From CAYFMP01 sp964344215 (GTDB taxonomy: Bacteria > Pseudomonadota > Alphaproteobacteria > Rhodospirillales > Casp-alpha2): a stretch of 27,263 bases of DNA. The stretch spans positions 1 through 27,263 of the forward strand of contig CAYFMP010000054.1 in NCBI GenBank assembly GCA_964344215.1, written 5' to 3'. The notes under the pieces are model-generated. The model saw only the letters and a program-made list of their open reading frames with translations, had not been told where the DNA came from and ran no database searches. How positions within the stretch are numbered: the stretch's first letter is position 1; each line of letters opens with the position of its first letter. Positions 15,522-22,800 of this stretch are shown here, piece after piece. The position numbers and the translations under genes were made by a program.

Positions 15522-15910
15522 ATGCCTTGCTCCTTGCTTGGCGCTTTCGCCTGAAAGGTCGACTTATGATGCCTCTCGGCCTCGCGAAACCGACGCTCGA
15601 TCAACGCCATCTCCTTCTTCGGCGTCTTGATGCCTCTCCTGGCCTTCTTCTGGAACGCGTGCAAAGCATAGACAACTCCAGAGAACCTCACCGTATAAAC
15701 GGCGCGGTAGGTATCGCCATCGAAATCGTCGACGATTTCGAGGATGCCGCTCCCTCGGAAACCTCTTAGCGGTTTCGCGTCGGGGTGCTTGCCGCCGCAT
15801 TGGGCATCGTCCAGAGCCTGACCCATGACGCGTCGGACATCCTTTGGGAACGCCCGGACGTCGTCCCGGCAAGAGCCAATCCAATACAGCGGCTTACGGT
15901 CGCTTGGCAT
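15518..15910 (-). CDS. RelE/HigB-type toxin, phage Gp49-like
   Basis: A 130-residue probable ribosome-dependent mRNA endonuclease of the RelE superfamily (Gp49-like/DUF891 branch). Features are the SCRDDVRAFPKDVRRVMGQAL helix pair, then KPLRGFRGSGILEIVDDF and YRAVYTVRFSGVVYALHAF strands, ending in the family signature FQKKARRGIKTPKKEMALI. The ATG at 15910 is almost at the predicted transcription start and has no Shine-Dalgarno, so initiation would be on a very short leader. The gene is the first of a two-gene operon with the XRE antitoxin. Sequence integrity appears full length, so the pair is likely functional. Confidence 0.9.
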   Translation of the reverse strand: MPSDRKPLYWIGSCRDDVRAFPKDVRRVMGQALDDAQCGGKHPDAKPLRGFRGSGILEIVDDFDGDTYRAVYTVRFSGVVYALHAFQKKARRGIKTPKKEMALIERRFREAERHHKSTFQAKAPSKEQGI

Positions 15911-15916
15911 CGCGAA

Positions 15917-15936
15917 TTATAGTAATTTGACTATAA
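15917..15936. promoter_or_regulatory. Operator palindrome of the toxin-antitoxin operon
   Basis: TTATAGT (15917-15923) and ACTATAA (15930-15936) form an exact 7-bp inverted repeat around a 6-nt centre. It covers the -10 box and start point of the toxin-antitoxin promoter, 7 bp before the toxin ATG. This is where an XRE antitoxin would be expected to bind for autorepression. Confidence 0.65.
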
Positions 15937-15958
15937 CCCCGGCGTCGCGCTGGTTCAA
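15930..15958 (-). promoter_or_regulatory. Toxin-antitoxin promoter
   Basis: On the minus strand TTGAAC (15958-15953), 17-bp spacer, TATAGT (15935-15930): five of six -10 bases and four of six -35 bases match the sigma-70 consensus. Predicted transcription start is near 15922-15923, about 12 nt before the toxin ATG. A second TATAAT (15921-15916) has no matching -35. Confidence 0.65.
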
Positions 15959-16060
15959 GAACTCGGTATCTCTCCAAATCCGATCAAATCGAACTTAGAC
16001 GGAGTTGTAAGACTGCTGTCATGCTATTTTAAGTTTAAGCCAGATAGGCACCGGGAGAAA

Positions 16061-16810
16061 ATGGCCGATCATCAAGTGCCACGCGGCGAACCCTCGCGCA
16101 GTATTTCAGAAGACGTGAAACGCGCCGTTCGGAAGAATTGCGGATTCGGCTGCGCGATATGTGGTCTGCCGATTTGGCACTACGACCACATCGAAGACTT
16201 CTCGAGCGTTCAGAGCCACGAAGTCGCGAATCTGGTGCTGTTGTGTCCCAATCATCATCAGGACAAGACAAGTGGACGACTGAGCGCAGGAGTCGTCCGA
16301 AGGGCGGCGGCGGCACCAAGAAACCTACTGCGAGTCCTCAGCACCCCTTACCCACTTCTGTTGGCGGGGGATACCGGACGGCTGGAAGTTGGAGGAAACG
16401 TTTACGAGTTCGATTTCTCGGAAAACAATGATCCTTTCGAGGCGATTCGAATACGCGGCCAGACGATTCTAGGGTTGATCAAAGAAGATGACTCCCTCCT
16501 GCTCGATCTCGTCATGACGGACCGGAGTGGTGAAATCGTTCTGAAGGTTGCACGGGGAGAAATGGCCGTTTCAACTCAGTTGTGGGATTACCGCATCGAG
16601 GGGCGAAATATCTTGATTCGATCAGCACCCCGCAAGATCGAGTTGAATCTAACACTGAACACCAACGGCGTAACGGTAAATCGCGGAAGATTCGTACGAG
16701 GCTCAATCACACTTTTCGTCGAACCCGACCATCATACGCTCCTTCCGATGAATCATAGGATGAGCGGAAATACGTTTCGGAATTGTCGTATTGGAATGGA
16801 CATCAATTGA
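16061..16810 (+). CDS. HNH endonuclease domain protein with unrecognised C-terminal domain
   Basis: A 249-residue protein. The N-terminal 75 residues are an HNH nuclease: Cys31-x-x-Cys34 (CAIC), Tyr-Asp-His43, then NLVLLCPNHH with Cys62-x-x-His65, a complete Cys/His zinc and catalytic set. Residues 76-249 are strand-rich and unknown to me (GRLEVGGNVYEFDF, NILIRSAPRKIELNLTLN, ending GNTFRNCRIGMDIN). It may be a binding or sensing domain. The ATG at 16061 has GGGAG three bases upstream. Base composition is clearly lower in GC than neighbours (29 of 60 bases at 16621-16680, against 49 of 60 at 25621-25680), a sign of recent transfer. It lies next to the divergent toxin-antitoxin pair. Confidence 0.85.
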   Translation: MADHQVPRGEPSRSISEDVKRAVRKNCGFGCAICGLPIWHYDHIEDFSSVQSHEVANLVLLCPNHHQDKTSGRLSAGVVRRAAAAPRNLLRVLSTPYPLLLAGDTGRLEVGGNVYEFDFSENNDPFEAIRIRGQTILGLIKEDDSLLLDLVMTDRSGEIVLKVARGEMAVSTQLWDYRIEGRNILIRSAPRKIELNLTLNTNGVTVNRGRFVRGSITLFVEPDHHTLLPMNHRMSGNTFRNCRIGMDIN

Positions 16811-16927
16811 TGACGAAAGAAAACGCCGCGGCTTCGAACTCCGCTTGTCGTTTGAGTATTGTTGATCCTTGACGGTGGGTAACGCCGCGGTTGCGTGGAC
16901 CGCCCGGGTTGCCTACCTTGCGCCGCC

Positions 16928-17647
16928 ATGAAGTTCCCCGATCCCCTGATCCGCGGCCGACTCGTCAAGCGTTACAAGCGTTTTCTGGCCGACGTCGAGC
17001 TCGACGGTGGCGACATGGTGACGGCGCACTGCGCCAATTCGGGCTCGATGCTGAGCGTCCGCGAGCCCGGTTCCGAGGTATGGTTGAGTCCGGCCCGCAA
17101 CCCGGAGCGCAAGCTGCGCTACACCTGGGAGTTGATCCGCGTCGGCCGCGGCCTGGTCGGCATCAACACCGGCCTCCCCAACAGGCTGGTCGAGGAGGCC
17201 ATCGTCGACGGCACCATAGGCGAGCTTGGCGGCTACTCATCGCTGCGCCGCGAGGTCAAATACGGCAAGAATTCGCGCATCGACATCCTGCTGGAGGACG
17301 AAGCGCTGGGCAAGTGCTACGTCGAGGTCAAGAACGTCACCATGAAGCGCGACCCGTCGCCGGCGGCGCCGGCCGAGTTTCCGGACGGCGTCACGGCGCG
17401 CGGCACCAAACACCTGGCCGAGCTTTCCGACATGGTCGCGGACGGCCATCGGGCGGTCATGGTGTACCTGGTGCAGCGCCAGGACTCGAAACGCTTCACG
17501 GTTGCCCGCGACATCGACCCGGCCTACGGCGCGGCGCTCGATCACGCCATCGGGGCAGGGGTTGAAATCCTCTGCTACGGATGCAAATTGACGCCCAAAC
17601 AGATTCGCGTCGCCGTCCCCATCGAGGCTGTGTTGGAGCCCAGGTAA
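16928..17647 (+). CDS. sfsA: SfsA, DNA-binding/sugar fermentation stimulation family protein
   Basis: A 239-residue SfsA homologue. The family segments are all present: RGRLVKRYKRFLADV near the start, HCANSGSM, VGINTGLPNRLVEEAI, RREVKYGKNSRIDILL, CYVEVKNVTM and YLVQRQDSKRF. The C-terminal half has a nuclease-like fold (RIDILL and EVKN carry the metal-binding-type residues). SfsA raises maltose metabolism in E. coli when overproduced; its true biochemical role is unclear. ATG 16928 is used; the Shine-Dalgarno is weak. In alphaproteobacteria sfsA commonly precedes map, as here (53 bp apart). Confidence 0.95.
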   Translation: MKFPDPLIRGRLVKRYKRFLADVELDGGDMVTAHCANSGSMLSVREPGSEVWLSPARNPERKLRYTWELIRVGRGLVGINTGLPNRLVEEAIVDGTIGELGGYSSLRREVKYGKNSRIDILLEDEALGKCYVEVKNVTMKRDPSPAAPAEFPDGVTARGTKHLAELSDMVADGHRAVMVYLVQRQDSKRFTVARDIDPAYGAALDHAIGAGVEILCYGCKLTPKQIRVAVPIEAVLEPR

Positions 17648-17652
17648 GCTGG

Positions 17653-17664
17653 GAATGTACATTC
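17653..17664. repeat. Perfect 12-bp palindrome between sfsA and map
   Basis: GAATGTACATTC is exactly self-complementary and lies 6 bp after the sfsA stop codon. About 20 bp downstream is CATAAT (17680-17685), a possible -10 box for map. The palindrome could be a regulator site, or chance. Confidence 0.3.
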
Positions 17665-17700
17665 TTCGGCCATCGGTGTCATAATCGGGAGATGCAGAAC

Positions 17701-18525
17701 ATGCGCGAAGCCGGCAGCCAGCAAACCGTTACCAACGACGGCCGCCAGATTACCATCCACGGGGAGGCGGATTTCGAGGGCATGCGCCAGGCCGGACGGC
17801 TGGCGGCGGCGACTCTCGACTACATCACGCCGCACGTACAGGCCAAGGTGACGACGGCCCGGCTCGACAAGCTGTGCCACGACTACATCGTCGATCACGG
17901 CGCCATTCCGTCGCCGTTGGGATATCGGGGGTTTCCGAAATCGATCTGCACGTCGGTCAACCACGTCGTCTGTCACGGCATCCCCGGCGACAAGACCCTG
18001 CAGGACGGCGACATCATCAACATCGACGTAACGGTGACGCTGGACGGCTGGTTCGGCGATTCGAGCCGCATGTTCATCATCGGCAAGCCGAGCGTCAAAG
18101 GGGCGCGGCTGATCGACGTCACGTACCAAGCCATGTGGCGCGGCATCGACGTGGTCAAGCCGGGCGCTACGCTCGGCGACGTCGGCCACGCCATTCAGTC
18201 CTACGCCGAGGCCAACCGCTGTTCGGTGGTGCGCGACTTCTGCGGCCACGGGCTGGGCCGGGTCTTCCACGATGCGCCCAACGTCATGCACTTCGGCCAA
18301 CCCGGCCAGGGCTTGGTCTTGCAGGAAGGCATGTTCTTCACCATCGAACCGATGATCAACGCCGGTCGCTTCGAGGTCAAGATCCTCAGCGACGGCTGGA
18401 CCGCGGTGACCAAGGACCGCTCGCTGTCGGCCCAGTTCGAGCACTCGATCGGCGTCACGGCGGACGGCCGCGAGGTCTTCACCCTGTCGCCGGCCGGTCT
18501 CGACAAGCCGCCCTACGACGTCTGA
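17701..18525 (+). CDS. map: Type I methionine aminopeptidase
   Basis: Removes the N-terminal methionine from new proteins when the second residue is small. The 274-residue protein keeps the five metal ligands: Asp109 (INIDVTV), Asp120 (WFGDSS), His183 (CGHGLGRVFH), Glu216 (FTIEPM) and Glu247 (QFEHSIGV), plus His92 in VVCHGIPG. There is no zinc-finger extension. The first ATG (17692) touches GGGAG directly, while the ATG at 17701 has that GGGAG nine bases upstream, so 17701 is chosen (the longer form adds MQN). radC follows 28 bp downstream. Genomes often have two map genes; this may not be the only copy. Confidence 0.95.
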   Translation: MREAGSQQTVTNDGRQITIHGEADFEGMRQAGRLAAATLDYITPHVQAKVTTARLDKLCHDYIVDHGAIPSPLGYRGFPKSICTSVNHVVCHGIPGDKTLQDGDIINIDVTVTLDGWFGDSSRMFIIGKPSVKGARLIDVTYQAMWRGIDVVKPGATLGDVGHAIQSYAEANRCSVVRDFCGHGLGRVFHDAPNVMHFGQPGQGLVLQEGMFFTIEPMINAGRFEVKILSDGWTAVTKDRSLSAQFEHSIGVTADGREVFTLSPAGLDKPPYDV

Positions 18526-18553
18526 GGCGAGGTGGACGCGGGGGGATGACGCG

Positions 18554-19480
18554 ATGGCCGGCCAATCCACCGACAAGGTGCTCCGCGACGCCGGCCTGAC
18601 CGTCAGCCAGCGCCAGGCCACCGACGGCGCCCCCGAGTTCCACGTCGCCGGCGACACCCACCCGCACCGCCACCTGCTGCGCCAGGCCGGCGGCGCCTGG
18701 GACAAGCTGAAACGGGTCTGGAAATTCGCCGATGCCGACCCGTCGGCGGCCCTGGCCGAGGCGATCGGGACAAACCCCCCGGAACCGGGACTTGCCGATT
18801 CAGCGCCCGAGAAGCCGCATTACTGGGGCCACCGCGAACGCCTGCGCGGGCGTTTCATGGATAACCCGGACGGGCTCGCCGATTACGAACTCCTGGAATT
18901 GCTGCTGTTCTACTCGATCCCGCGCCGCGACGTGAAGCCGCTGGCCAAGCATCTGATCGAGCGCTTCGGCGGCTTCGGCGGCGTGCTGGCGGCAGAGCCC
19001 GAGCGCCTGGCCGAACTCGACGAGGTGACCTACGCCACAATCGTCCAGCTCAAGGCGGTCCACGCCGCCGCCCTCAAGGCCGGCCGCGAGGACATCTCGG
19101 ACGGCACCGTGCTCGATTCGTGGGACAGGCTGATCGCCTATTGCAAGGCCGGCCTCGGCCACGACAAGCGCGAGCGCTTCTGCGTCCTATTCCTCAACGC
19201 CCGCAACGCCCTGATCGCCGACGAGGTCATGCACGAGGGCACCGTCAACCACACCCCGGTCTATCCCAGAGAAGTCGTCAAGCGGGCGCTGGAGCTCGGC
19301 GCGACGGCGCTGATCATGGTCCACAACCACCCGTCCGGCGACCCGACGCCGAGCCAGGCCGACATCGACATGACCCACGAGGTCGCCGAGGCCGGCGACA
19401 AGCTCGGCATCGTCCTGCACGACCACGTCGTGGTGACGGCCGACGGCTATTCGTCGTTCAAGGAGATGGGGCTGCTGTAG
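18554..19480 (+). CDS. radC: RadC family JAB-domain protein with an N-terminal extension
   Basis: A 308-residue RadC/UPF0758 protein. The helix-hairpin-helix part (about 90-180, HRERLRGRFMDNP and DYELLELLLFYSIPR) is followed by the JAMM metalloprotease-like domain with His257-Asn-His259-Pro and Asp270 (HNHPSGDPTPSQAD), a complete zinc-ligand set. The role of RadC is unsettled; the link to DNA repair in E. coli was a misassignment. Usual RadC proteins are about 220-230 residues. Here about 85 residues precede the core, with HLLRQAGGAWDKLKRVWKF at 40-58, reminiscent of short DUF5710-type domains (from memory). ATG 18554 follows a GGGGGG run. It lies 28 bp after map, probably co-transcribed. Confidence 0.92.
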   Translation: MAGQSTDKVLRDAGLTVSQRQATDGAPEFHVAGDTHPHRHLLRQAGGAWDKLKRVWKFADADPSAALAEAIGTNPPEPGLADSAPEKPHYWGHRERLRGRFMDNPDGLADYELLELLLFYSIPRRDVKPLAKHLIERFGGFGGVLAAEPERLAELDEVTYATIVQLKAVHAAALKAGREDISDGTVLDSWDRLIAYCKAGLGHDKRERFCVLFLNARNALIADEVMHEGTVNHTPVYPREVVKRALELGATALIMVHNHPSGDPTPSQADIDMTHEVAEAGDKLGIVLHDHVVVTADGYSSFKEMGLL

Positions 19481-19494
19481 GGGCGCGCCGCGGC

Positions 19495-20889
19495 CTACTC
19501 GGCGGCTCTGGTGTCGGTGCGGGCGCCCTGCTCGATGATGCCGGTCATCGCCGTCATCGAGTCCACGTCGCGCAACCGCTTGAGTATCTCGAACAGCCGC
19601 CTGGCGTGTTCGGCGTCGATGACGCGCCCGGCGCAATCGGCGAACTTCTCCCACAGTTCGTCGCCGCTCATCGGGTGATCGGGACCACGCCCGAGACGGT
19701 GGTCGACGCGGCGGCTCAATCGGCGGCCGTCGGCCAGGGTGATGCGGACCTCGGCGCCGAACTGGTTGTCGGAATCGGCCGCCATCTCGGGATGGGCGGC
19801 GGCCGTGGTCAACGCCAGCAGCCGGCGGACCGGTTCCTCGATGACCGCGGCGTCCTCGAAATGGGAGAGGCCGACGCGGCCGTCGATGAGCGCCCGGGCG
19901 ACCGCGTATTGGACGCTGAACTTGGCTTCCAGGCCGGTCTCAGGCTCCGGATCGGCGGCGTGCGGCAGGCGCCTGGGGTTGATCAGGACTTCGATGGCCG
20001 CCACCTGATCGGGTGACGGCGCATGGTCGCGGCGCAATTCCAGCATGCAGGCGATCGCGGTGTGGGTCGAGCCGCAGCACGGGAACTGCTTGAGGCCGAG
20101 GCCGGGCTCGACGATTTCCAGCGGCGCCGCCCAGCCGTCGAAAAGCCGCTCCGTATCGGTGTTGCCCTCGCCGTTGAAGACATTGAAGAAACCCTGGCGA
20201 TGCTCGAAGGCGCCCGCCTCGGCGGTGAAGCCGTCGCCGGCCAGCAGCGCCGCCATCACCCCGTTGCGGCCGCAGTGGCCGACATGCAGCGGTTTCGTCA
20301 TGGTCCCGAAGTTGGCCTTCAGGCCCGACGCCAGCGACGCCGCCAAACCGAAGGCGGTCGCCGTTTGGCCGGCATCGAGCCCGAGCAGGCGGGCCGCCGC
20401 CGCCACCGTCCCGAACACGCCGAGCGTCACGGTCGGATGCCAGCCCTTGTCGTAGTGGCCCGGATTGACGGCGCGTCCCAAACGGCTTTCGAGCTCGAAA
20501 CCGGCGACGTAGGCGGCGATGGCCTGGCTTCCCGACGCCCCCAGCATCTCGCCCAGCGCGATCACCGCCGGCACCAGCGGCACCGAAGGATGACCGCCGA
20601 TGGAGAGGGCGAGGTCGTCGTAATCGAGCGCGTGCGAGGCGGTGCCGTTGATCAGCACGGCGCTCAACGGGTCGGTGCGGCGAGCACCGTCGAAGGTCAG
20701 GCACGGGCCGTCGGCGACGCCGACGCCGGGCAGGCCACGGACCAATTCGACCGAGGGCTCGCCGGCGCCGGCGAGGGCGACGCCGACGGTGTCGAGAAAG
20801 GCGATCTCGCTCCATTCGATCGCTTCCTCCGGCAACTCCTCGTAACGAACGGCGAGAACCCGTTCGGCCAGTTGTCGGGCAATGGTCAT
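19495..20889 (-). CDS. MmgE/PrpD family protein
   Basis: A 464-residue protein of the MmgE/PrpD (2-methylcitrate dehydratase / cis-aconitate decarboxylase-like) family. It shows the family core: FLDTVGVALAGAGEPS, the NGTASHALDYDD signature, GHPSVPLVPAVIALGE, AYVAGFELESRLG, KGWHPTVTLGVFGTVAAAA, KPLHVGHCGRNGVMAALLA and LKQFPCCGSTH. The fold is an all-helical N-terminal plus alpha/beta C-terminal domain. No prpB or prpC neighbour is present, so a propionate role is unproven; many homologues act on unknown hydroxy acids. The ATG at 20889 is chosen over a TTG two codons upstream. It stands alone, 15 bp from the radC stop, convergent with it. Confidence 0.92.
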   Translation of the reverse strand: MTIARQLAERVLAVRYEELPEEAIEWSEIAFLDTVGVALAGAGEPSVELVRGLPGVGVADGPCLTFDGARRTDPLSAVLINGTASHALDYDDLALSIGGHPSVPLVPAVIALGEMLGASGSQAIAAYVAGFELESRLGRAVNPGHYDKGWHPTVTLGVFGTVAAAARLLGLDAGQTATAFGLAASLASGLKANFGTMTKPLHVGHCGRNGVMAALLAGDGFTAEAGAFEHRQGFFNVFNGEGNTDTERLFDGWAAPLEIVEPGLGLKQFPCCGSTHTAIACMLELRRDHAPSPDQVAAIEVLINPRRLPHAADPEPETGLEAKFSVQYAVARALIDGRVGLSHFEDAAVIEEPVRRLLALTTAAAHPEMAADSDNQFGAEVRITLADGRRLSRRVDHRLGRGPDHPMSGDELWEKFADCAGRVIDAEHARRLFEILKRLRDVDSMTAMTGIIEQGARTDTRAAE

Positions 20890-21153
20890 GGGCAAATTAC
20901 ACTCGATTTCGTATGTTCTCGGTTCGTTAGCAACTAGGGCTTGACTCGTGAGCTCAACCGGTCAGAATCTGATCTGACGGCTTCAAAAGGTAGAAGCCGC
21001 TGGTGAGCAAACACCAAGCGGCTTCTGTTTTGAAGTCCCCGCAAAATGATTGTCGTCAGGCGCGGGAACGTGATGTAAGCAAATAGAGAGTGAATCTCCG
21101 TCATCGGAATGTCAAGCTTGGCGTCGCCCGCTTTTTGAGGGTAGGGCACGACT
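20890..21153. other. Hairpin-rich, lower-GC non-coding region
   Basis: A 264-bp spacer between the divergent MmgE/PrpD gene and the WYL-like gene. It holds TTGACT (20941-20946), a possible -35; a hairpin GTCAGA/TCTGAC (20961-20966 with 20973-20978); hairpin A, CGGCTTC/GAAGCCG (20978-20984 with 20993-20999); and terminator-like hairpin B (20993-21025). A and B share GAAGCCG, so they exclude each other. I see no protein-coding gene; the minus-strand open frame at 20934-21206 overlaps the WYL-like gene and has no support. Confidence 0.6.
20993..21031 (+). terminator. Strong hairpin with T-run, terminator or attenuator
   Basis: GAAGCCGCTGGTG (20993-21005) pairs with 21012-21025 over 13 bp with one bulged A and a 6-nt AGCAAA loop. 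TGTTTT (21026-21031) follows. No plus-strand gene ends upstream, so it would stop either a short RNA or the leader of the WYL-like gene. On the minus strand a weaker T-run (TTTT four bases past the stem) is also present. Confidence 0.6.
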
Positions 21154-21450
21154 ATGATTGACGTTATTGAAAATGCCATCCGCGGCAAGCACCTTTTAAA
21201 AATCAACTACGGTCCTGGAGAACGTATTGTTGAGCCACATGTTTTAGGTAACAGTGGCGAGGGTAAACTGCTACTCAGAGCGTTCCAGGTATCCGGAGCA
21301 AGCGCTTCAGGTGAACCGCACAACTGGAAACTGTTTCGGATCGACAGAATGTCATCCGTCGACGATTCTGGCGTTGAATTTGATGGTCCGAGACCGCTTT
21401 ACAACCCCAGCGATTCGGCAATGAAGGGGGGAATTATCGCCCACCTTTAG
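21154..21450 (+). CDS. Small stand-alone WYL-like domain protein
   Basis: A 98-residue protein resembling the ligand-binding WYL core without a helix-turn-helix. It begins IENAIRGKHLLKINYGPGER, the typical first strand pair of WYL domains, then IVEPHVLG, LLLRAFQVSGASASG and NWKLFRIDRMSSV, the W-K-L-F-R-I-D-R region that corresponds to the WYL-type end. The last part FDGPRPLYNPSDSAMKGG is shared with short homologues I recall from varied bacteria. It may bind nucleic acid or nucleotide and work with partner proteins, but none is adjacent. ATG 21154 has a GAGGGTAGGG stretch about 9-18 bases upstream. GC is below that of flanking genes (31 of 60 at 21241-21300), suggesting transfer. Confidence 0.8.
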   Translation: MIDVIENAIRGKHLLKINYGPGERIVEPHVLGNSGEGKLLLRAFQVSGASASGEPHNWKLFRIDRMSSVDDSGVEFDGPRPLYNPSDSAMKGGIIAHL

Positions 21451-21474
21451 CAGCTCCGCAGAAGTACCCCGTTT

Positions 21475-22701
21475 CTACTCCAGCGGCGGCGCGAACAGCT
21501 CGCGCGTCCCCGCCACGCCCCGGAATTCGTGCGCACCCAACGACTCCCACTCGACGTCGAGGTGGCGGGCGAAGGCCTCGGAAACGACGATGTCGCGGCC
21601 CAGGTCCTTGGTCAGCGCTTCGATGCGGGCGACTTCGTTGGCGGCCGGTCCGATCACCGAAAACTCGACCCGTTCCGGCGTGCCGATGTTGCCGAACATG
21701 ACTTCGCCGACGTGCAGGCCGAGCCCCATCGCCAGCGCCGGCTTGCCGTTGTCGGTCCGCTCGCGGTTGACGAGCTCGAGGCGCGCCTCGGCCTCGTGGG
21801 CCGCCTCCAGCGCGGTCCGGCACGCGGTACCGTAGGTGAAGGCGCCCTCGCCGACCGGGAAGATGGCGAGCACGGCATCGCCGATGAAACGCAGCACGTC
21901 GCCGCCGTGATCCAAGACCGCGCCGGCGGTGCTCTCGAAGAAGTCGTTGAGGACGCCGAGGAATTCATCGCCCGGCAACTCGTCGGCCAGGGTCGTCGAC
22001 TTGCGCAAGTCCGAATACCAGATCACAGACGGGATGAGGTCGCCGTCGCCGCGCTTGATCTGGCCGGCCAGCACCCGCCTCGCGGCGTCGCCGCCAAGGT
22101 AGGCGGACAGGATGTTGACTGCGGTCTGTTCGCTCCTCGCCATGCGGGCGGCGACCGCGAAGCGCGGCACCAGGCGGCGCAGCGCCGTCAGGTGGGTGTC
22201 GGAAAAACCGTCCGGTGCGTTCGTCGTCCACGCGGTGACGACGCCGTCGACGCGGCCGCGATTGGGAAAGCCGTCGTCGAATTTGACCGGCAGGACCAGA
22301 TAGTCGGTCGCCCCCTTCTCGCTCAGCTCGACCAGCAGCGGAAATGCCCGCCAGCGGCCGTCGCCGGCGAGGCGAAAGCGGTCTTCGGGCAAATCGTCCT
22401 CGACCGACGGCCTCAGCGGGCTGCGTAGCCACGCCTCCGACGTCCGATCGCGGTGCGGGATACGTTGACCGCCGCTACCGCCGATCGCCGACCAGGTGAC
22501 GGTTTCGGCCTGGTACATGGGATGCAGGGTGTTCATGGCGGCGTGGCCGCGACTCAACGGCAATCCGGCCTCGATCAGGTGCTGGCACATGCCGTCCAGC
22601 AGTTCCTGCAGATCGATGGGGCCGAGCGTCTTTTCGATCATCCAGTCGCTGACCGCCTGGATGGCGTCTTCCCAGCACTCCGGCGTCGTGCATTCGTCCA
22701 T
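21475..22701 (-). CDS. Class III adenylate/guanylate cyclase
   Basis: A 408-residue predicted cytoplasmic nucleotide cyclase. The catalytic domain is at about 222-405. Metal-binding Asp231 (WYSDLRKST) and Asp275 (RFIGDAVLAIF) and the transition-state residues Asn355 and Arg359 (AANEVARIE) are present. Arg271 replaces the usual base-recognising lysine, and Ser348 (EFSVIG) stands where Asp or Thr is normal, so ATP versus GTP preference cannot be called. The N-terminal 200 residues lack membrane segments and look like a GAF-type sensory region (LIEAGLPLSRGHAAMNTLHP). It has a good sigma-70-type promoter in the 99-bp spacer to the divergent MFS gene. Confidence 0.9.
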   Translation of the reverse strand: MDECTTPECWEDAIQAVSDWMIEKTLGPIDLQELLDGMCQHLIEAGLPLSRGHAAMNTLHPMYQAETVTWSAIGGSGGQRIPHRDRTSEAWLRSPLRPSVEDDLPEDRFRLAGDGRWRAFPLLVELSEKGATDYLVLPVKFDDGFPNRGRVDGVVTAWTTNAPDGFSDTHLTALRRLVPRFAVAARMARSEQTAVNILSAYLGGDAARRVLAGQIKRGDGDLIPSVIWYSDLRKSTTLADELPGDEFLGVLNDFFESTAGAVLDHGGDVLRFIGDAVLAIFPVGEGAFTYGTACRTALEAAHEAEARLELVNRERTDNGKPALAMGLGLHVGEVMFGNIGTPERVEFSVIGPAANEVARIEALTKDLGRDIVVSEAFARHLDVEWESLGAHEFRGVAGTRELFAPPLE

Positions 22702-22731
22702 TCGTGGCTGTCCCCGCCTGTGCGATCGGCT

Positions 22732-22760
22732 ATTATCGCCCGCCCGGTGGCGGCTGTCGA
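22732..22760 (-). promoter_or_regulatory. Promoter of the cyclase gene
   Basis: On the minus strand TCGACA (22760-22755), 17-bp spacer, GATAAT (22737-22732): five of six bases match at each box. The predicted start is near 22724-22725, about 24 nt before the cyclase ATG. Confidence 0.6.
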
Positions 22761-22800
22761 ACCCCCGCCGGTTAATTTATTTTGAGGAATTCGGTTTTCG

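Noticed and set aside
15198..16810. The toxin-antitoxin plus HNH region as a defence island
   Set aside because: Only three accessory genes without integrase, attachment-site repeats or known defence partners; kept as individual observations.
16801..16812. Palindrome CATCAATTGATG over the HNH stop codon
   Set aside because: Short, coding-derived and without promoter context; most likely chance.
16822..16890. Direct repeat AACGCCGCGG (16822-16831 and 16881-16890) before sfsA
   Set aside because: Only two 10-bp GC-rich copies; insufficient to call a regulatory or mobile-element repeat.
20934..21206. 90-codon minus-strand frame in the hairpin region
   Set aside because: It overlaps the start of the WYL-like gene, has no ribosome-binding site and runs through the hairpins.
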